Position numbers and translations under genes: made by a program. DNA of 64,000 nt from JBEVOS01 sp964563395 (GTDB taxonomy: Bacteria > Pseudomonadota > Alphaproteobacteria > Caulobacterales > Aquidulcibacteraceae). Location of the stretch: NCBI GenBank assembly GCA_964563395.1, contig CAZLWK010000013.1:1-64000 (forward strand). The letters are read 5' to 3'. Shown one piece after another: positions 18,476 to 27,119 of this stretch (positions are counted from its first letter, which is position 1; each line of letters starts with the position of its first letter). A model generated the notes under the pieces. It searched no databases and had not been told where the DNA came from. It saw only the letters and a program-made list of their open reading frames with translations.

Positions 18476-19960
18476 TCAGCCCTGGCCCGGATCGGCGGCG
18501 ACGTAGCGGCGCCCGCCCCGGCTCTCAATCTGCATGAGAAGGGGCCGTCCGTCACGCCGCGCCTGCGCCACGGCGCTTTCCAGATCGGCGGCGCTTGAAA
18601 CGGGGCGCCCGCTGGCGAGAAGGATCACATCGCCCACGCGCACGCCCTTTTCGGCCAATTCGCTCTCTGGCGAGACGGCGGTGATGATGAGGCCCGGCTG
18701 ATTGCGCTCCAGGCTGGTGAGGCGGGCGCGATCTTCCGTCGTGATCGGACGCACGCTGAGACCGAGCGAGGCCTGCGCGGTGCTCGCGGGCGCCTCCGGC
18801 TCGTCCTCGGCGCCGCCGCCGTCGCGCGCGGCGAGCACCTGCTCGGACGGCCGCTCCGCGAGTTGGATGGAGAGCGTGCGCCGCTGGCCCGCGCGCAGAA
18901 TCTCCATCCGCGAGGCGGCGCCGATGCGCGCGGCGCCGACGCGCTGGGTGAGATCGCGCGAGTCCTGCACATTGTCGCCGTTGAAGGTGAGGATCACGTC
19001 GCCTTGCTGCAGGCCGCCGCGGCTCGCCGGGCTGTCGGGCACGACGCTGGCCACGAGCGCGCCCTGCGCCTCATTGAGGCCGAGGCTGCGCGCGATATCG
19101 TCGTCGAGCGGCTGCACCTGCACGCCAAGCCAGCCCCGCGCCACGCGGCCATCGCGCAGCAATTGATCGACCACGCGCGCGGCGGTGTCGGCGGGGATGG
19201 CGAAGCCGATGCCGACATTGCCGCCGGTCGGCGAGAAGATCGCGCTGTTCACGCCGATCACGTTGCCGCGCAGATCGAAGGTGGGGCCGCCCGAATTGCC
19301 GCGATTGATCGGCGCGTCGATCTGCAGGAAATCGACATAGGCCGAGGAGCCGGCGTTGCGCCGATCGATGGCGGAAACGATGCCGGCCGTGGCGGTGCCG
19401 TCGAGGCCGAACGGATTGCCGACCGCGACCACCCAATCGCCGACGCGCACATCGATCTGACGGTCGAAGGTCACGAAGGGAAACCGGCCCCCGCCTTGAA
19501 TACGCAGCACGGCGATATCCGTGGGCTCGTCCGAGCCGACGACGGTGGCGTTGACTTCGCGCCCGTCGCTCAAGCGCACGCTGATGGATTCCGCGCCTTC
19601 CACGACATGGTGATTGGTGACAACGACTCCTTCGGCGCTGATCAGAAAGCCCGAGCCGAGCGACAGCGGCGATGGGCCCCGCCCGCGCGGCCCACGGAAG
19701 AATTCCTCGAAGCCGGGAGGCGCGCCTTCGATGATCGGGCCCGATCCGCCCGGGCGCTGGCGCACCGAGATCGACACAACGGCGGGACGCACGCGCTCGA
19801 TAAGATCGGCGAAGCTGATCGGCGCACCGGCCGGCGGCTGCACGCGGATTTCCTGCGCCGCCGCCTCTGGCGCGGGCGCGATGGCCGCCGCGCCGAGCGC
19901 GAGGGCGAGCCCCGCCCCACCGGCGAGAAGAGTGCGATCCAGGCGTATGCTCTTCGACAT
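18476..19960 (-). CDS. degP: DegP/HtrA-family periplasmic serine endopeptidase
   Basis: A 494-residue protein with a signal peptide (cleavage after APEAAAQ), a trypsin-like domain with catalytic His118 (VVTNHHVV), Asp148 (EPTDIAVL) and Ser223 (INRGNSGGPT), and two PDZ domains starting near residues 265 (ARGWLGVQVQPL) and 400 (LGLSVRPITT). It degrades or refolds damaged envelope proteins. GAGGA is six bases before ATG. It lies between the cytochrome c maturation genes and a two-component pair. Confidence 0.95.
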   Translation of the reverse strand: MSKSIRLDRTLLAGGAGLALALGAAAIAPAPEAAAQEIRVQPPAGAPISFADLIERVRPAVVSISVRQRPGGSGPIIEGAPPGFEEFFRGPRGRGPSPLSLGSGFLISAEGVVVTNHHVVEGAESISVRLSDGREVNATVVGSDEPTDIAVLRIQGGGRFPFVTFDRQIDVRVGDWVVAVGNPFGLDGTATAGIVSAIDRRNAGSSAYVDFLQIDAPINRGNSGGPTFDLRGNVIGVNSAIFSPTGGNVGIGFAIPADTAARVVDQLLRDGRVARGWLGVQVQPLDDDIARSLGLNEAQGALVASVVPDSPASRGGLQQGDVILTFNGDNVQDSRDLTQRVGAARIGAASRMEILRAGQRRTLSIQLAERPSEQVLAARDGGGAEDEPEAPASTAQASLGLSVRPITTEDRARLTSLERNQPGLIITAVSPESELAEKGVRVGDVILLASGRPVSSAADLESAVAQARRDGRPLLMQIESRGGRRYVAADPGQG

Positions 19961-20078
19961 GAAATCCTCGATGTTTCAACGGCCGGGGCGATGCGAGGCC
20001 CAATCCGGGGGCCGCCTTCCGCCGCTTTCACGGCAGGCTTATGGGCGGTTTGAGGCGAAGTTGGGGAGGCCGGCGGGC

Positions 20079-20465
20079 CTAGCGCTCCTCGTCCGCCTCT
20101 GGCTCGAGCGCGTCCGCCGGGCGACGCAGATTGCGCAGCGCGATGAAGCCGATCAGCGCGGCCAGCGCCGCCGGCGCGGCCCAAAGCGCCAGAGTGTGCG
20201 CCGCCAGGGGCGGGCGCAGCAGCACGAAATCGCCATAGCGCTCGCGGAAGAAGGCGCGGATTTCAGCGTCACTCTCCCCTTCGGCCACGCGCGCGCGCAC
20301 CAAGGCGCGCATGTCCGCCGCGATCGGCGCGGTGGATTGCGAGATCGGCTCGTTCTCGCATGCCACGCAGCGAATTTCGCGCTCCAGAGCCTGCGCGCGC
20401 GCTTCGGCTTCCGGATCGGCCAGCGGCGCGATCGCCGCTGCCAAGAGCGCCACGAGCGCAATCAT
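20079..20465 (-). CDS. ccmH: Cytochrome c maturation protein CcmH (CycL-type)
   Basis: A 128-residue thiol oxidoreductase. Signal-anchor at the N-terminus, then the redox motif RCVACENEPISQS with Cys33 and Cys36 (the usual spelling is RCxxCQN, so this variant has Glu for Gln), and a C-terminal membrane segment about 88-110. It reduces apocytochrome c cysteines before haem ligation together with CcmF and CcmI. Its start overlaps the ccmF stop by four bases (ATGA), so translation is coupled. Length agrees with the short alphaproteobacterial form lacking a TPR domain. Confidence 0.93.
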   Translation of the reverse strand: MIALVALLAAAIAPLADPEAEARAQALEREIRCVACENEPISQSTAPIAADMRALVRARVAEGESDAEIRAFFRERYGDFVLLRPPLAAHTLALWAAPAALAALIGFIALRNLRRPADALEPEADEER

Positions 20466-22375
20466 CGCCGGCGCGCCTTGCGGGCGAACGCGATCAGGGC
20501 GAGCGCGCCGCCCAAGGTCATCATCGCCGCGCCAAGGAAGATCATCTGCACCATGGGATTATGATAGAGACGCAGCGTCCAGCCTGAATCGGCGCGGTTC
20601 GGCTCGCCAAGCGCGACATAGAAATGCCCATCCCAATCGTTGAGGATGCCGACCTCCGTCGTCGGCGAGCCCGCGCCGGGATAGAAGCGACGCTCCGCCG
20701 CGAGCGCGCGCCCATCGACGCTAAGTTCGGCGCGCGTGGCGTAGAAATTGGGCCCGTCGCGCTCGACGATGTCGCGCAGCAGCACGGTGCGGCCGGCGAA
20801 ATCGGCGCTTTGGCCGGGCGCGAGCGTCACCGCCAGTTCTGTTTTGTAAGCGGTCTCCACGACGGCGCCGATGGTGAGCACGCCAGCGCCGAGATGGGCG
20901 AGACTCATTGACCACACGGCGAGCGGCAGCGCGGCGATCTTACGCCAGCCGCCTGCGCCGCCGCGCTCGATGCGCGCGCGCAGATAAAGGAAGCCGCCGA
21001 GCACGAGCCAAAGCCCGACGCCCACGCCCAAAGCCGCCCAAGGCCCGCCGCGCATGAGCACGATCGCGGCCGCGAGGCCCGCAAGCGCATAGGCCGGCGT
21101 CAGCGTGACGAGCGCGGCGCGCGCATCTCCGCTGCGCCAAGCCAAAAGCGGTGCGACCGGCAGCGCGATCAGCAACAGCGCCAGGATCGGCGCGACCGTG
21201 AGGTTGAAGAAGGGCGGTCCCACGGAGATGAGCCCGCCTCCCGCAGCCTCCACCATCAGCGGATAGAGCGTGCCGATGAGCACGACGCCGGCGGCCGCCG
21301 CGAGGCCAAGATTGTTCCAAACGAGCAGCCCCTCGCGGCTGATGGCGGCGAAACCGCGCGCGCGCGCAAGGCTGGGCGCGCGCCACGCATAGAGGCCAAA
21401 CCCCACGCCGAGCACGAGCACCAGCAGGCCGAGCACAGCGACGCCGCGGCGCGGATCGACCGCGAAAGCGTGCACGGAGGTGAGCACGCCGGAGCGCACC
21501 AGAAACGTGCCGAGCAGCGCGAAACCGAAGCCTGCGATGGCGAGCAAGATCGTCCAGCTCGCGAGCGAACCGCGCCGTTCGGTGACGATGGCGGAATGCA
21601 CGAGCGCGCAGGCGGCGAGCCACGGCATGAAGCTGGCGTTTTCAACCGGGTCCCAAAACCACCAGCCGCCCCACCCGAGTTCGTAATACGCCCAATATGA
21701 GCCCAGCGCGATGCCGGCGGTCAGCGCGGTCCAGGCCGCGAGCGTCCATGGCCGCAGCGCGCGCGCCCAATTCTGATCGACCTTGCCTTCGATCAAGGCT
21801 GCGATGGCGAGCGAGAACGGAACCGAAAGCCCGACATAGCCGAGATAGAGAAGCGGCGGATGCGCGGCGAGCGCGGGATCCTGCAAGAGCGGATTGAGAT
21901 CGCGTCCCTCGAAGGGCGCGGGATCGAGCCGCGCGAACGGATTGGAGAGCAGCAAGGTGTAGACGAAGGCGCCGAGCGTGACGAAGCCCTGCACGCCGAG
22001 CGCGCGCGACCAGAGCGGCAGCGGCAGCGCGCCGCGAAATGCGCCGAGCGCGGCGCCCGACGCGGCGGACACCAGACACCAAAGCAGCATGGAGCCTTCA
22101 TGATTGCCCCATGCGCCGGCGACTTTGTAAAGCAGCGGCTTGGCGGTGTGTGAATTTTGCGCCACCACGGCCAGCGAGAAATCCGAGCGCACGAAGAGCG
22201 CGATCAAGGCCGCGAAGGCGATGGCGGTGAACAGCGTGGCGAGGAGCGCCATGGCGCGCGCGCTCTTGCCCATAACTTCATCGCCGCGCGCGCCGGCCAA
22301 CAAGCCAAGCGCGCCCTGCGCCGCGCTCGCGGTCAAGCCAAGGATCGCGAGGAACAGGCCAAGCTCGGCGATCAT
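20462..22375 (-). CDS. ccmF: Haem lyase subunit CcmF
   Basis: A 637-residue polytopic membrane protein with about 15 hydrophobic segments. The WWD haem-handling motif is WGGWWFWDPVENASFMPW near residue 238. The large periplasmic domain near the C-terminus (FAGRTVLLRDIVERDGPNFY) is typical. It transfers haem from CcmE to apocytochrome c. It begins nine bases after ccmE ends. There is no ccmG between ccmF and ccmH, unlike in E. coli; that gene must lie elsewhere. Confidence 0.96.
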   Translation of the reverse strand: MIAELGLFLAILGLTASAAQGALGLLAGARGDEVMGKSARAMALLATLFTAIAFAALIALFVRSDFSLAVVAQNSHTAKPLLYKVAGAWGNHEGSMLLWCLVSAASGAALGAFRGALPLPLWSRALGVQGFVTLGAFVYTLLLSNPFARLDPAPFEGRDLNPLLQDPALAAHPPLLYLGYVGLSVPFSLAIAALIEGKVDQNWARALRPWTLAAWTALTAGIALGSYWAYYELGWGGWWFWDPVENASFMPWLAACALVHSAIVTERRGSLASWTILLAIAGFGFALLGTFLVRSGVLTSVHAFAVDPRRGVAVLGLLVLVLGVGFGLYAWRAPSLARARGFAAISREGLLVWNNLGLAAAAGVVLIGTLYPLMVEAAGGGLISVGPPFFNLTVAPILALLLIALPVAPLLAWRSGDARAALVTLTPAYALAGLAAAIVLMRGGPWAALGVGVGLWLVLGGFLYLRARIERGGAGGWRKIAALPLAVWSMSLAHLGAGVLTIGAVVETAYKTELAVTLAPGQSADFAGRTVLLRDIVERDGPNFYATRAELSVDGRALAAERRFYPGAGSPTTEVGILNDWDGHFYVALGEPNRADSGWTLRLYHNPMVQMIFLGAAMMTLGGALALIAFARKARRR

Positions 22376-22384
22376 GAGCGACGC

Positions 22385-22816
22385 TTACTCGCCTTTCCAT
22401 TCGCCGCGCTGCTTGAGCGCTTCGGCGACTTCGCGCGGCATGTAGGTTTCGTCGTGCTTGGCGAGCACACGGTCGGCGACGAATTCGCCTCCGCCGCGCC
22501 AAACGCCTTCGGCGACCACGCCTTGGCCCTCGCGAAAGAGATCGGGCAGGCTTCCTTGATACGCGATCGGCAAGGCGCCCGCGCCGTCTGTGACGACGAA
22601 GCGCACCATGCCGCCAGTTCCATGTGCGACGCTGCCCGCCTCCACGAGGCCGCCGATACGCACGCGATCGCCAGGGGCGGCTTTGTCAGCGATTTCAGAA
22701 GGCGCGTAAAAATAGACGATCGAGTCGCGCAGGCCGAGCAGCGTCAAGGTCGCCGCGAGCGCTAGGAGCGCGCCCACCGCGCCGATCACGATCAGTCTTT
22801 GCCCGCGCTTGCGCAT
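22385..22816 (-). CDS. ccmE: Haem chaperone CcmE
   Basis: A 143-residue protein with an N-terminal membrane anchor (about 8-28) and an OB-fold periplasmic domain. The covalent haem ligand is His121 in LAKHDETYMP, with Tyr125 completing HxxxY. Typical FYAPSEI and RIGGLVEAGSV motifs are present. AAGGA lies upstream of the ATG. It carries haem from CcmC to CcmF. It follows ccmI after 57 bases and precedes ccmF by nine. Confidence 0.96.
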   Translation of the reverse strand: MRKRGQRLIVIGAVGALLALAATLTLLGLRDSIVYFYAPSEIADKAAPGDRVRIGGLVEAGSVAHGTGGMVRFVVTDGAGALPIAYQGSLPDLFREGQGVVAEGVWRGGGEFVADRVLAKHDETYMPREVAEALKQRGEWKGE

Positions 22817-22873
22817 CCATCCCGATCCTTGCGCGAAGCATAGTCCAAGCCGGGCGCCTCAAGCACTGCGACC

Positions 22874-23527
22874 TTAGCGCTCGTTCTCCGCGATCATCCG
22901 CGCGGCCATGGCCTGGCGCGGATCGTCCGGGGCGAGGCGCGCCTTGACCTCGGCCCACAGGCGCGCGGCGTCGGCGCGGCGTCCGTCCTGCGTGGCTGCG
23001 AGCGCCTGATAGAGCCATGGCGTGGGATCGTCGGGCGCGGCGGCGGCGGCGGCGGCGAAAACATTGAGCGCGTCTGGCCCCACGCGCCCCTGATCGATCC
23101 GCACCAGCGCCCGGCCGAGATTGAGCATGGCGAGCGCCGAATTGGGATCGCGCCGCAGCGCCGCCTGGAAGGCGCGCGCGGCCTCCTGATCGCGGCCCAG
23201 TTCGGCGTAGAGGATTCCGGTGGCGATATGCGGGCGCGCGTCCGTGGGATTGGCGCGCGCTTCGGCCGCGAGACGCGCCAGCATCTCGCCTTCAGTGTAG
23301 CTTTCGATCGGACGCTGTTTCAGCGCGTCGATCCGCGCCGCATAGGGCTGGTCGGGCAGGTCGGGCCGGCCGATCGCCATATAGATCCCGAACGCCGACA
23401 CGCAGAGCACGCCGCCCGCCGCCAGCGAAGCGATCGGCCGGGCGCCGCCGCCCTTGCGATAGGCGTAGAGCCCGGCGAACACGGCCAGCGCGGCGATCAA
23501 GGCGGCGAACACGAAAAACAAGGTCAC
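22874..23527 (-). CDS. ccmI: CcmI, TPR-containing cytochrome c biogenesis protein
   Basis: Start set at GTG for VTLFFVFAALIAALAVF, since everything upstream in frame lacks family character. The 217-residue protein has two membrane segments (about 2-22 and 33-52) and a periplasmic TPR domain (residues 95-200, including ATGILYAELGRDQEAARAFQ). CcmI presents apocytochromes to CcmF/CcmH. The gene is short for CcmI but has the anchor and the C-terminal TPR part. Confidence 0.88.
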   Translation of the reverse strand: MTLFFVFAALIAALAVFAGLYAYRKGGGARPIASLAAGGVLCVSAFGIYMAIGRPDLPDQPYAARIDALKQRPIESYTEGEMLARLAAEARANPTDARPHIATGILYAELGRDQEAARAFQAALRRDPNSALAMLNLGRALVRIDQGRVGPDALNVFAAAAAAAPDDPTPWLYQALAATQDGRRADAARLWAEVKARLAPDDPRQAMAARMIAENER

Positions 23528-23558
23528 GCGCTCAGCCTTAAACGCGCAGCCGCGTAGC

Positions 23559-25028
23559 TCAATCCGTGGCGGGAAGCCGCAGGCGCGCCTTGAGCCCGCC
23601 AAGGGCGCTGCGCGAAAAGTTGAGATCGCCGGAATAAAGGCTCACCGCCTCGGTGAGGATGGAAAGGCCAAGGCCTTGGCCGGGCGCGGCTTCGTCGAGC
23701 CGCGCGCCGCGCTTCAGCACGAGTCCGATTTCGGCCTCGCTGAGGCCAGGACCGTCATCCTCGACGATGATGTCCAACATGCCTTGACCCGGCTCGAGGC
23801 GCACCTCGACGCGGCTCTTGCCGTACTTGCACGCATTGTCGATGAGATTGGCCGCCATCTCCAACAGGTCTTCGCGCTCGCCGCGGAACGTGGCGTCCGC
23901 TTCCGCGATCAATTCGATGTCGAGCGCTTTTTGGTGGTCGTATTTCTGCTCCATCATGAAGACGAGATCTTGCAGATTGTCGCGCACGGGCGTGCGATAG
24001 CCGATCGTGGCGGCCTGGGCGCCCGCGCCGGATTCGGCGCGCGCGGCGACGCGGGCGCGGCGCAATTGCCGTTCCACATACGCCTCCATCTCCTCCACCG
24101 ATTGCTTGACGAGGTCGTCTTCCGCGCCGCCCTGCTGGGCGGCGTTCTTCAACACCGCGATCGGCGTTTTGAGCGCGTGCGCGAGATTGCCGACATGGCG
24201 GCGCGCGCGCTCCACCACCTCGCGATTATGATCGATGAGGGCGTTGAGCTCCATCGCGAGCGGCGCAAGCTCGGCGGCGTAATCGCGCTCCAGCCGGGGC
24301 GCGGACCCGCGCCGCACATCGGCGATGTCGCGCCGCAGCCGGCGCAGGGGCTCAAGGCCCACCGCGATCTGCAATGCGCTCACCGCGACGACAAGACCGA
24401 CACAGAACGCGATGAACGCCGCGAAGGCGAGCGCCAGAAGGTCGGCCGCGGGCCGCAGAATTTGGTTGGGCGCGATCGCCACGAAAAATAAAAACCGATC
24501 CTCCATGCCGCGAAACTGCAGCACGCGCGCGCCGATGCGCAGCGGCTCAAGGTCGGGCCCGCGCGAAAGATCGAGATAGCGCACGCCCGCCGCGTTCGCT
24601 GGCCCTTCCTCCAGCGCGCGCACGTCGTCTTCGGTCAAGTCGATTTGCACATCGAACAAGGATCGCGAGGTGATGCCCACATCCAGCGCGCCGTCCGGCT
24701 CGATGCGCGCCACCTGAAAATAGCGCCCGCTGGTGGGGCGCTCATAGCGCGGATCGAGCTGCGGATTGCGCATGTCCACGCCGCCGCCCTCGGCGGGCTC
24801 CGCATTGCTGGTGAGGGAATCGAGAACCGCCTCGATCTCGGGATCGATGAGCAGGCGCGTCAGTTCACGGTTGAAGCCGGCGAAAGCGACAAGCCCCGCG
24901 ATCACCAGAACCAGCGTGGAGACGAGCGCGATCAGCGCAAGGCGCGCCGCCAGCGAAAAGCGAAACCAAGCCCGAATTTGCGCCCAAGCCGCACTCACGA
25001 ACGCGCCCCCCGCGCGCGGCTCAGACAC
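23559..25028 (-). CDS. PhoQ-like sensor histidine kinase
   Basis: A 489-residue kinase starting at GTG behind GAGGGGAG. Membrane segments lie about 28-50 and 195-218; the periplasmic part is acidic (LTEDDVRALEEGPANAAG), as in PhoQ-type sensors. The H-box is HVGNLAHALKTPIAVLKNAA near residue 286, and this LAHALKTPL-like spelling is typical of the PhoQ branch. N-box NLIDNACKYGKSRVEV and GQGLGLSILTEAVSLYSG follow. It starts 15 bases after its response regulator. It may respond to divalent cations or envelope stress, inferred from the family only. Confidence 0.92.
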   Translation of the reverse strand: MSEPRAGGAFVSAAWAQIRAWFRFSLAARLALIALVSTLVLVIAGLVAFAGFNRELTRLLIDPEIEAVLDSLTSNAEPAEGGGVDMRNPQLDPRYERPTSGRYFQVARIEPDGALDVGITSRSLFDVQIDLTEDDVRALEEGPANAAGVRYLDLSRGPDLEPLRIGARVLQFRGMEDRFLFFVAIAPNQILRPAADLLALAFAAFIAFCVGLVVAVSALQIAVGLEPLRRLRRDIADVRRGSAPRLERDYAAELAPLAMELNALIDHNREVVERARRHVGNLAHALKTPIAVLKNAAQQGGAEDDLVKQSVEEMEAYVERQLRRARVAARAESGAGAQAATIGYRTPVRDNLQDLVFMMEQKYDHQKALDIELIAEADATFRGEREDLLEMAANLIDNACKYGKSRVEVRLEPGQGMLDIIVEDDGPGLSEAEIGLVLKRGARLDEAAPGQGLGLSILTEAVSLYSGDLNFSRSALGGLKARLRLPATD

Positions 25029-25043
25029 GCGCGCGCGCTCCCC

Positions 25044-25718
25044 TCATTGCGGGCCGGCGGCGGGATCGATGAGACGGTAGCCCAGTCCCTTTTCGGTGAC
25101 GATCCGATCCGGGCCGATCTTGCGACGCAAAATGCCGATGAACACTTCGATCGTGTTGGAATCGCGCTCATGGTCCTGCGCATAGATTTTCTCGGTCAGC
25201 TCCGTGCGCGAGACGATCTTGCCGGCGTGGTGCATCAGATAATCGAGCACCTTGTATTGATAGGCCGTCAGCTTGACCGGTTTCCCCGCGACCGTCACCT
25301 GGCCGGTGGCGCTGTTGAGCGCGAGATCGCCGCATTCGAGCACCGCGCTCGCTTGGCCGGCCTGTCGGCGCACATGCGCGCGCGCCCGCGCCAGAAGCTC
25401 GGCCATGTGGAAGGGCTTCGTCACATAATCATTGGCGCCGAGATCGAGCCCCTCGACCTTCTCGCTCCAGCGGTCGCGCGCGGAGAGGATGAGGATCGGC
25501 GTCGATTTGCCCTGCGCGCGGAGATTCTTGAGCACGGTGAGCCCATCGACCTTGGGCAGGCCAAGGTCGAGCAGGATCAGATCATAGGGCTCGGTCTCGC
25601 CCATGAATTGGCCGTCCTCGCCATTGTCGGCGGCGTCCACGGCGTAGCCCGCATCCGTCAGCGCGGACGTGAGCTGTTCGCGAAGATTTTTATCGTCCTC
25701 GACGACGAGAATGCGCAT
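25044..25718 (-). CDS. PhoP-like OmpR-family response regulator
   Basis: A 224-residue protein: receiver with acidic pocket at 7-9, phosphoacceptor Asp51 (LILLDLGLPKVDG) and Lys near 101 (VTKPFHMAEL), then winged helix with LTAYQYKVLDYLMHH and NTIEVFIGILRRKIG. The LGLPKVDGL and YQYKVLDYLMHH spellings match the PhoP branch. It sits between a PepSY protein (five bases upstream) and its kinase, a recurrent alphaproteobacterial unit. Confidence 0.93.
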   Translation of the reverse strand: MRILVVEDDKNLREQLTSALTDAGYAVDAADNGEDGQFMGETEPYDLILLDLGLPKVDGLTVLKNLRAQGKSTPILILSARDRWSEKVEGLDLGANDYVTKPFHMAELLARARAHVRRQAGQASAVLECGDLALNSATGQVTVAGKPVKLTAYQYKVLDYLMHHAGKIVSRTELTEKIYAQDHERDSNTIEVFIGILRRKIGPDRIVTEKGLGYRLIDPAAGPQ

Positions 25719-25723
25719 GCGCC

Positions 25724-26089
25724 CTACCGACCGAAAACCTGACCGCTGCCGGCGTCGACGCGGAGGTTTTCCTCCGCCCCATCCGGATAGCGCCAGCGAA
25801 ACACGTAAGAGAGCCGCCCGCCCCGCTCGTCGAGCCCGCCGACCACATCGACGAAACGGCCCGGACGGCTGGAAGAAACGATCCCGATCAAGGTGCGCAG
25901 AGGCAAGACCCGGGCCTCGCGGTTCTCGCGCTCTTCCTGGCGGGGCCGGTCGTCGCGGGGGCCGCGCCCAAAGGCGCCGCCCTGCGGCATGATCCAGCCC
26001 GGCTCCAGGACCTGCGCGCGCGCCGTCTCAAGCCCGGTGAGGGCGAGGCCGGCGGCGGCGATCAGCACGAGGGCGGTGCGGCGGAACAT
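25724..26089 (-). CDS. Secreted PepSY-domain-like protein
   Basis: A 121-residue protein with a signal peptide ending ETARAQ (about residue 26), a basic proline-rich linker, and a C-terminal region LRTLIGIVSSSRPGRFVDVV followed by YVFRWRYPDGAEENLRVDAG, the pattern of a PepSY domain (beta hairpin with a conversion of substrate motif). PepSY proteins are thought to inhibit peptidases or act as periplasmic modulators. Position directly before a PhoP/PhoQ-like pair suggests a regulatory or target role. Confidence 0.7.
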   Translation of the reverse strand: MFRRTALVLIAAAGLALTGLETARAQVLEPGWIMPQGGAFGRGPRDDRPRQEERENREARVLPLRTLIGIVSSSRPGRFVDVVGGLDERGGRLSYVFRWRYPDGAEENLRVDAGSGQVFGR

Positions 26090-26159
26090 GGCGGATTGTG
26101 TAAGGAAGGGGCGCTGAATAGGCCCTGAACGCGGAATTCAGCGCCCGTCAACCAGGGCG

Positions 26160-27062
26160 TCAGCCGGGCCTCTGGGGCTTTGCGTCCCGCTTGGCCCATT
26201 TCTTCACGAATTTCTTGAGCTCGTCATCGCCGACATCGGGCACGGAAAGCACCAGCTTCACAAGCTGATCCCCCTGTCCGGCGACGCCTTTGCCCTTCAG
26301 GCGCAAAACCTGTCCCGTATTGGAGCCGGGCGGGATGGTCAGCTGCACCGGGCCGGACACGGTGGGCGCCTGAATGCGGGCGCCCTCTACCGCTTCGGTC
26401 AGCGAGATGGGCAATTCTACATGAATGTCCTGGCCTTCGCGGCGGAAAAAGGGGTGGGGCTTCACCTTCAGTTCCACCAGGGCGTCCCCGGGCGGTCCGC
26501 CCTGCACGCCTGGCCCGCCCTGGCTTTTGAGGCGCAGCACCTGGCCGTTCTCGACGCCGGCGGGGATGCCGATATCGAGCGTGCGCCCCTCGGCCAGTTG
26601 GACACGCTTGCGCGCGCCATTGGCGGCTTCGAGGAGATCGAGTTCGAGGGGAAAGCGGATGTCGCGCCCGCGCATCCGGCCAAACCCGCGCGGGCCCGAA
26701 GCGCCAGCGCCGGAGCCGAACAGGTCGGAGAAGATGTCGCCCAGATCGAAGGGCGGCGCTTCCTGGAAGCCGCCCGGCCCGCCCCCGGCATGGGCCGATT
26801 GGCGGGCATGGGTGCGCGAGCCGAACCCCATGCGTTCATTGCCGTCCGCATCGATCTCGCCGCGGTCGAACCGGGCGCGCTGGGCGGGCTCGGACAGGAG
26901 ATTGAAGGCGGCGGTGGCGCGCTTGAACTTCTCTTCGGCCTGCCGGTCATTGGGGCGCACGTCGGGGTGCAGCTCCTTGGCGAGCTTGCGGTAGGCCTTG
27001 CGGATGTCGTCCGCGCTGGCGCTGCGCGGCACACCGAGCGTCTGATACGGATCCCAGCTCAA
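26160..27062 (-). CDS. CbpA-type J-domain co-chaperone
   Basis: A 300-residue type-II J protein: J-domain at 1-70 with the HPD motif at 32-34 (ELHPDVRPND), a Gly/Phe-rich linker (DIFSDLFGSGAGASG), and a two-lobed C-terminal substrate domain (ARKRVQLAEGRTLDIGIPAG; PISLTEAVEGARIQ). No zinc-finger cysteines, so it is CbpA/DjlA-like, not DnaJ. It stimulates DnaK ATPase. The only sensible start is TTG for MSWDPYQTLG: it fits the family start exactly and AGG lies six bases upstream. It lies just beyond the GTA cluster. Confidence 0.92.
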   Translation of the reverse strand: MSWDPYQTLGVPRSASADDIRKAYRKLAKELHPDVRPNDRQAEEKFKRATAAFNLLSEPAQRARFDRGEIDADGNERMGFGSRTHARQSAHAGGGPGGFQEAPPFDLGDIFSDLFGSGAGASGPRGFGRMRGRDIRFPLELDLLEAANGARKRVQLAEGRTLDIGIPAGVENGQVLRLKSQGGPGVQGGPPGDALVELKVKPHPFFRREGQDIHVELPISLTEAVEGARIQAPTVSGPVQLTIPPGSNTGQVLRLKGKGVAGQGDQLVKLVLSVPDVGDDELKKFVKKWAKRDAKPQRPG

Positions 27063-27119
27063 CGTGACCTGTCGGCGGCTCGCCGCCGGGTCTGGCGGAC
27101 GATTCTGGATATCGGGCCA

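Noticed and set aside
27073..27088. CGGCGG/CCGCCG hairpin after the GTA tip gene as terminator
   Set aside because: Six base pairs only and no T-run; such GC palindromes are common in this sequence.
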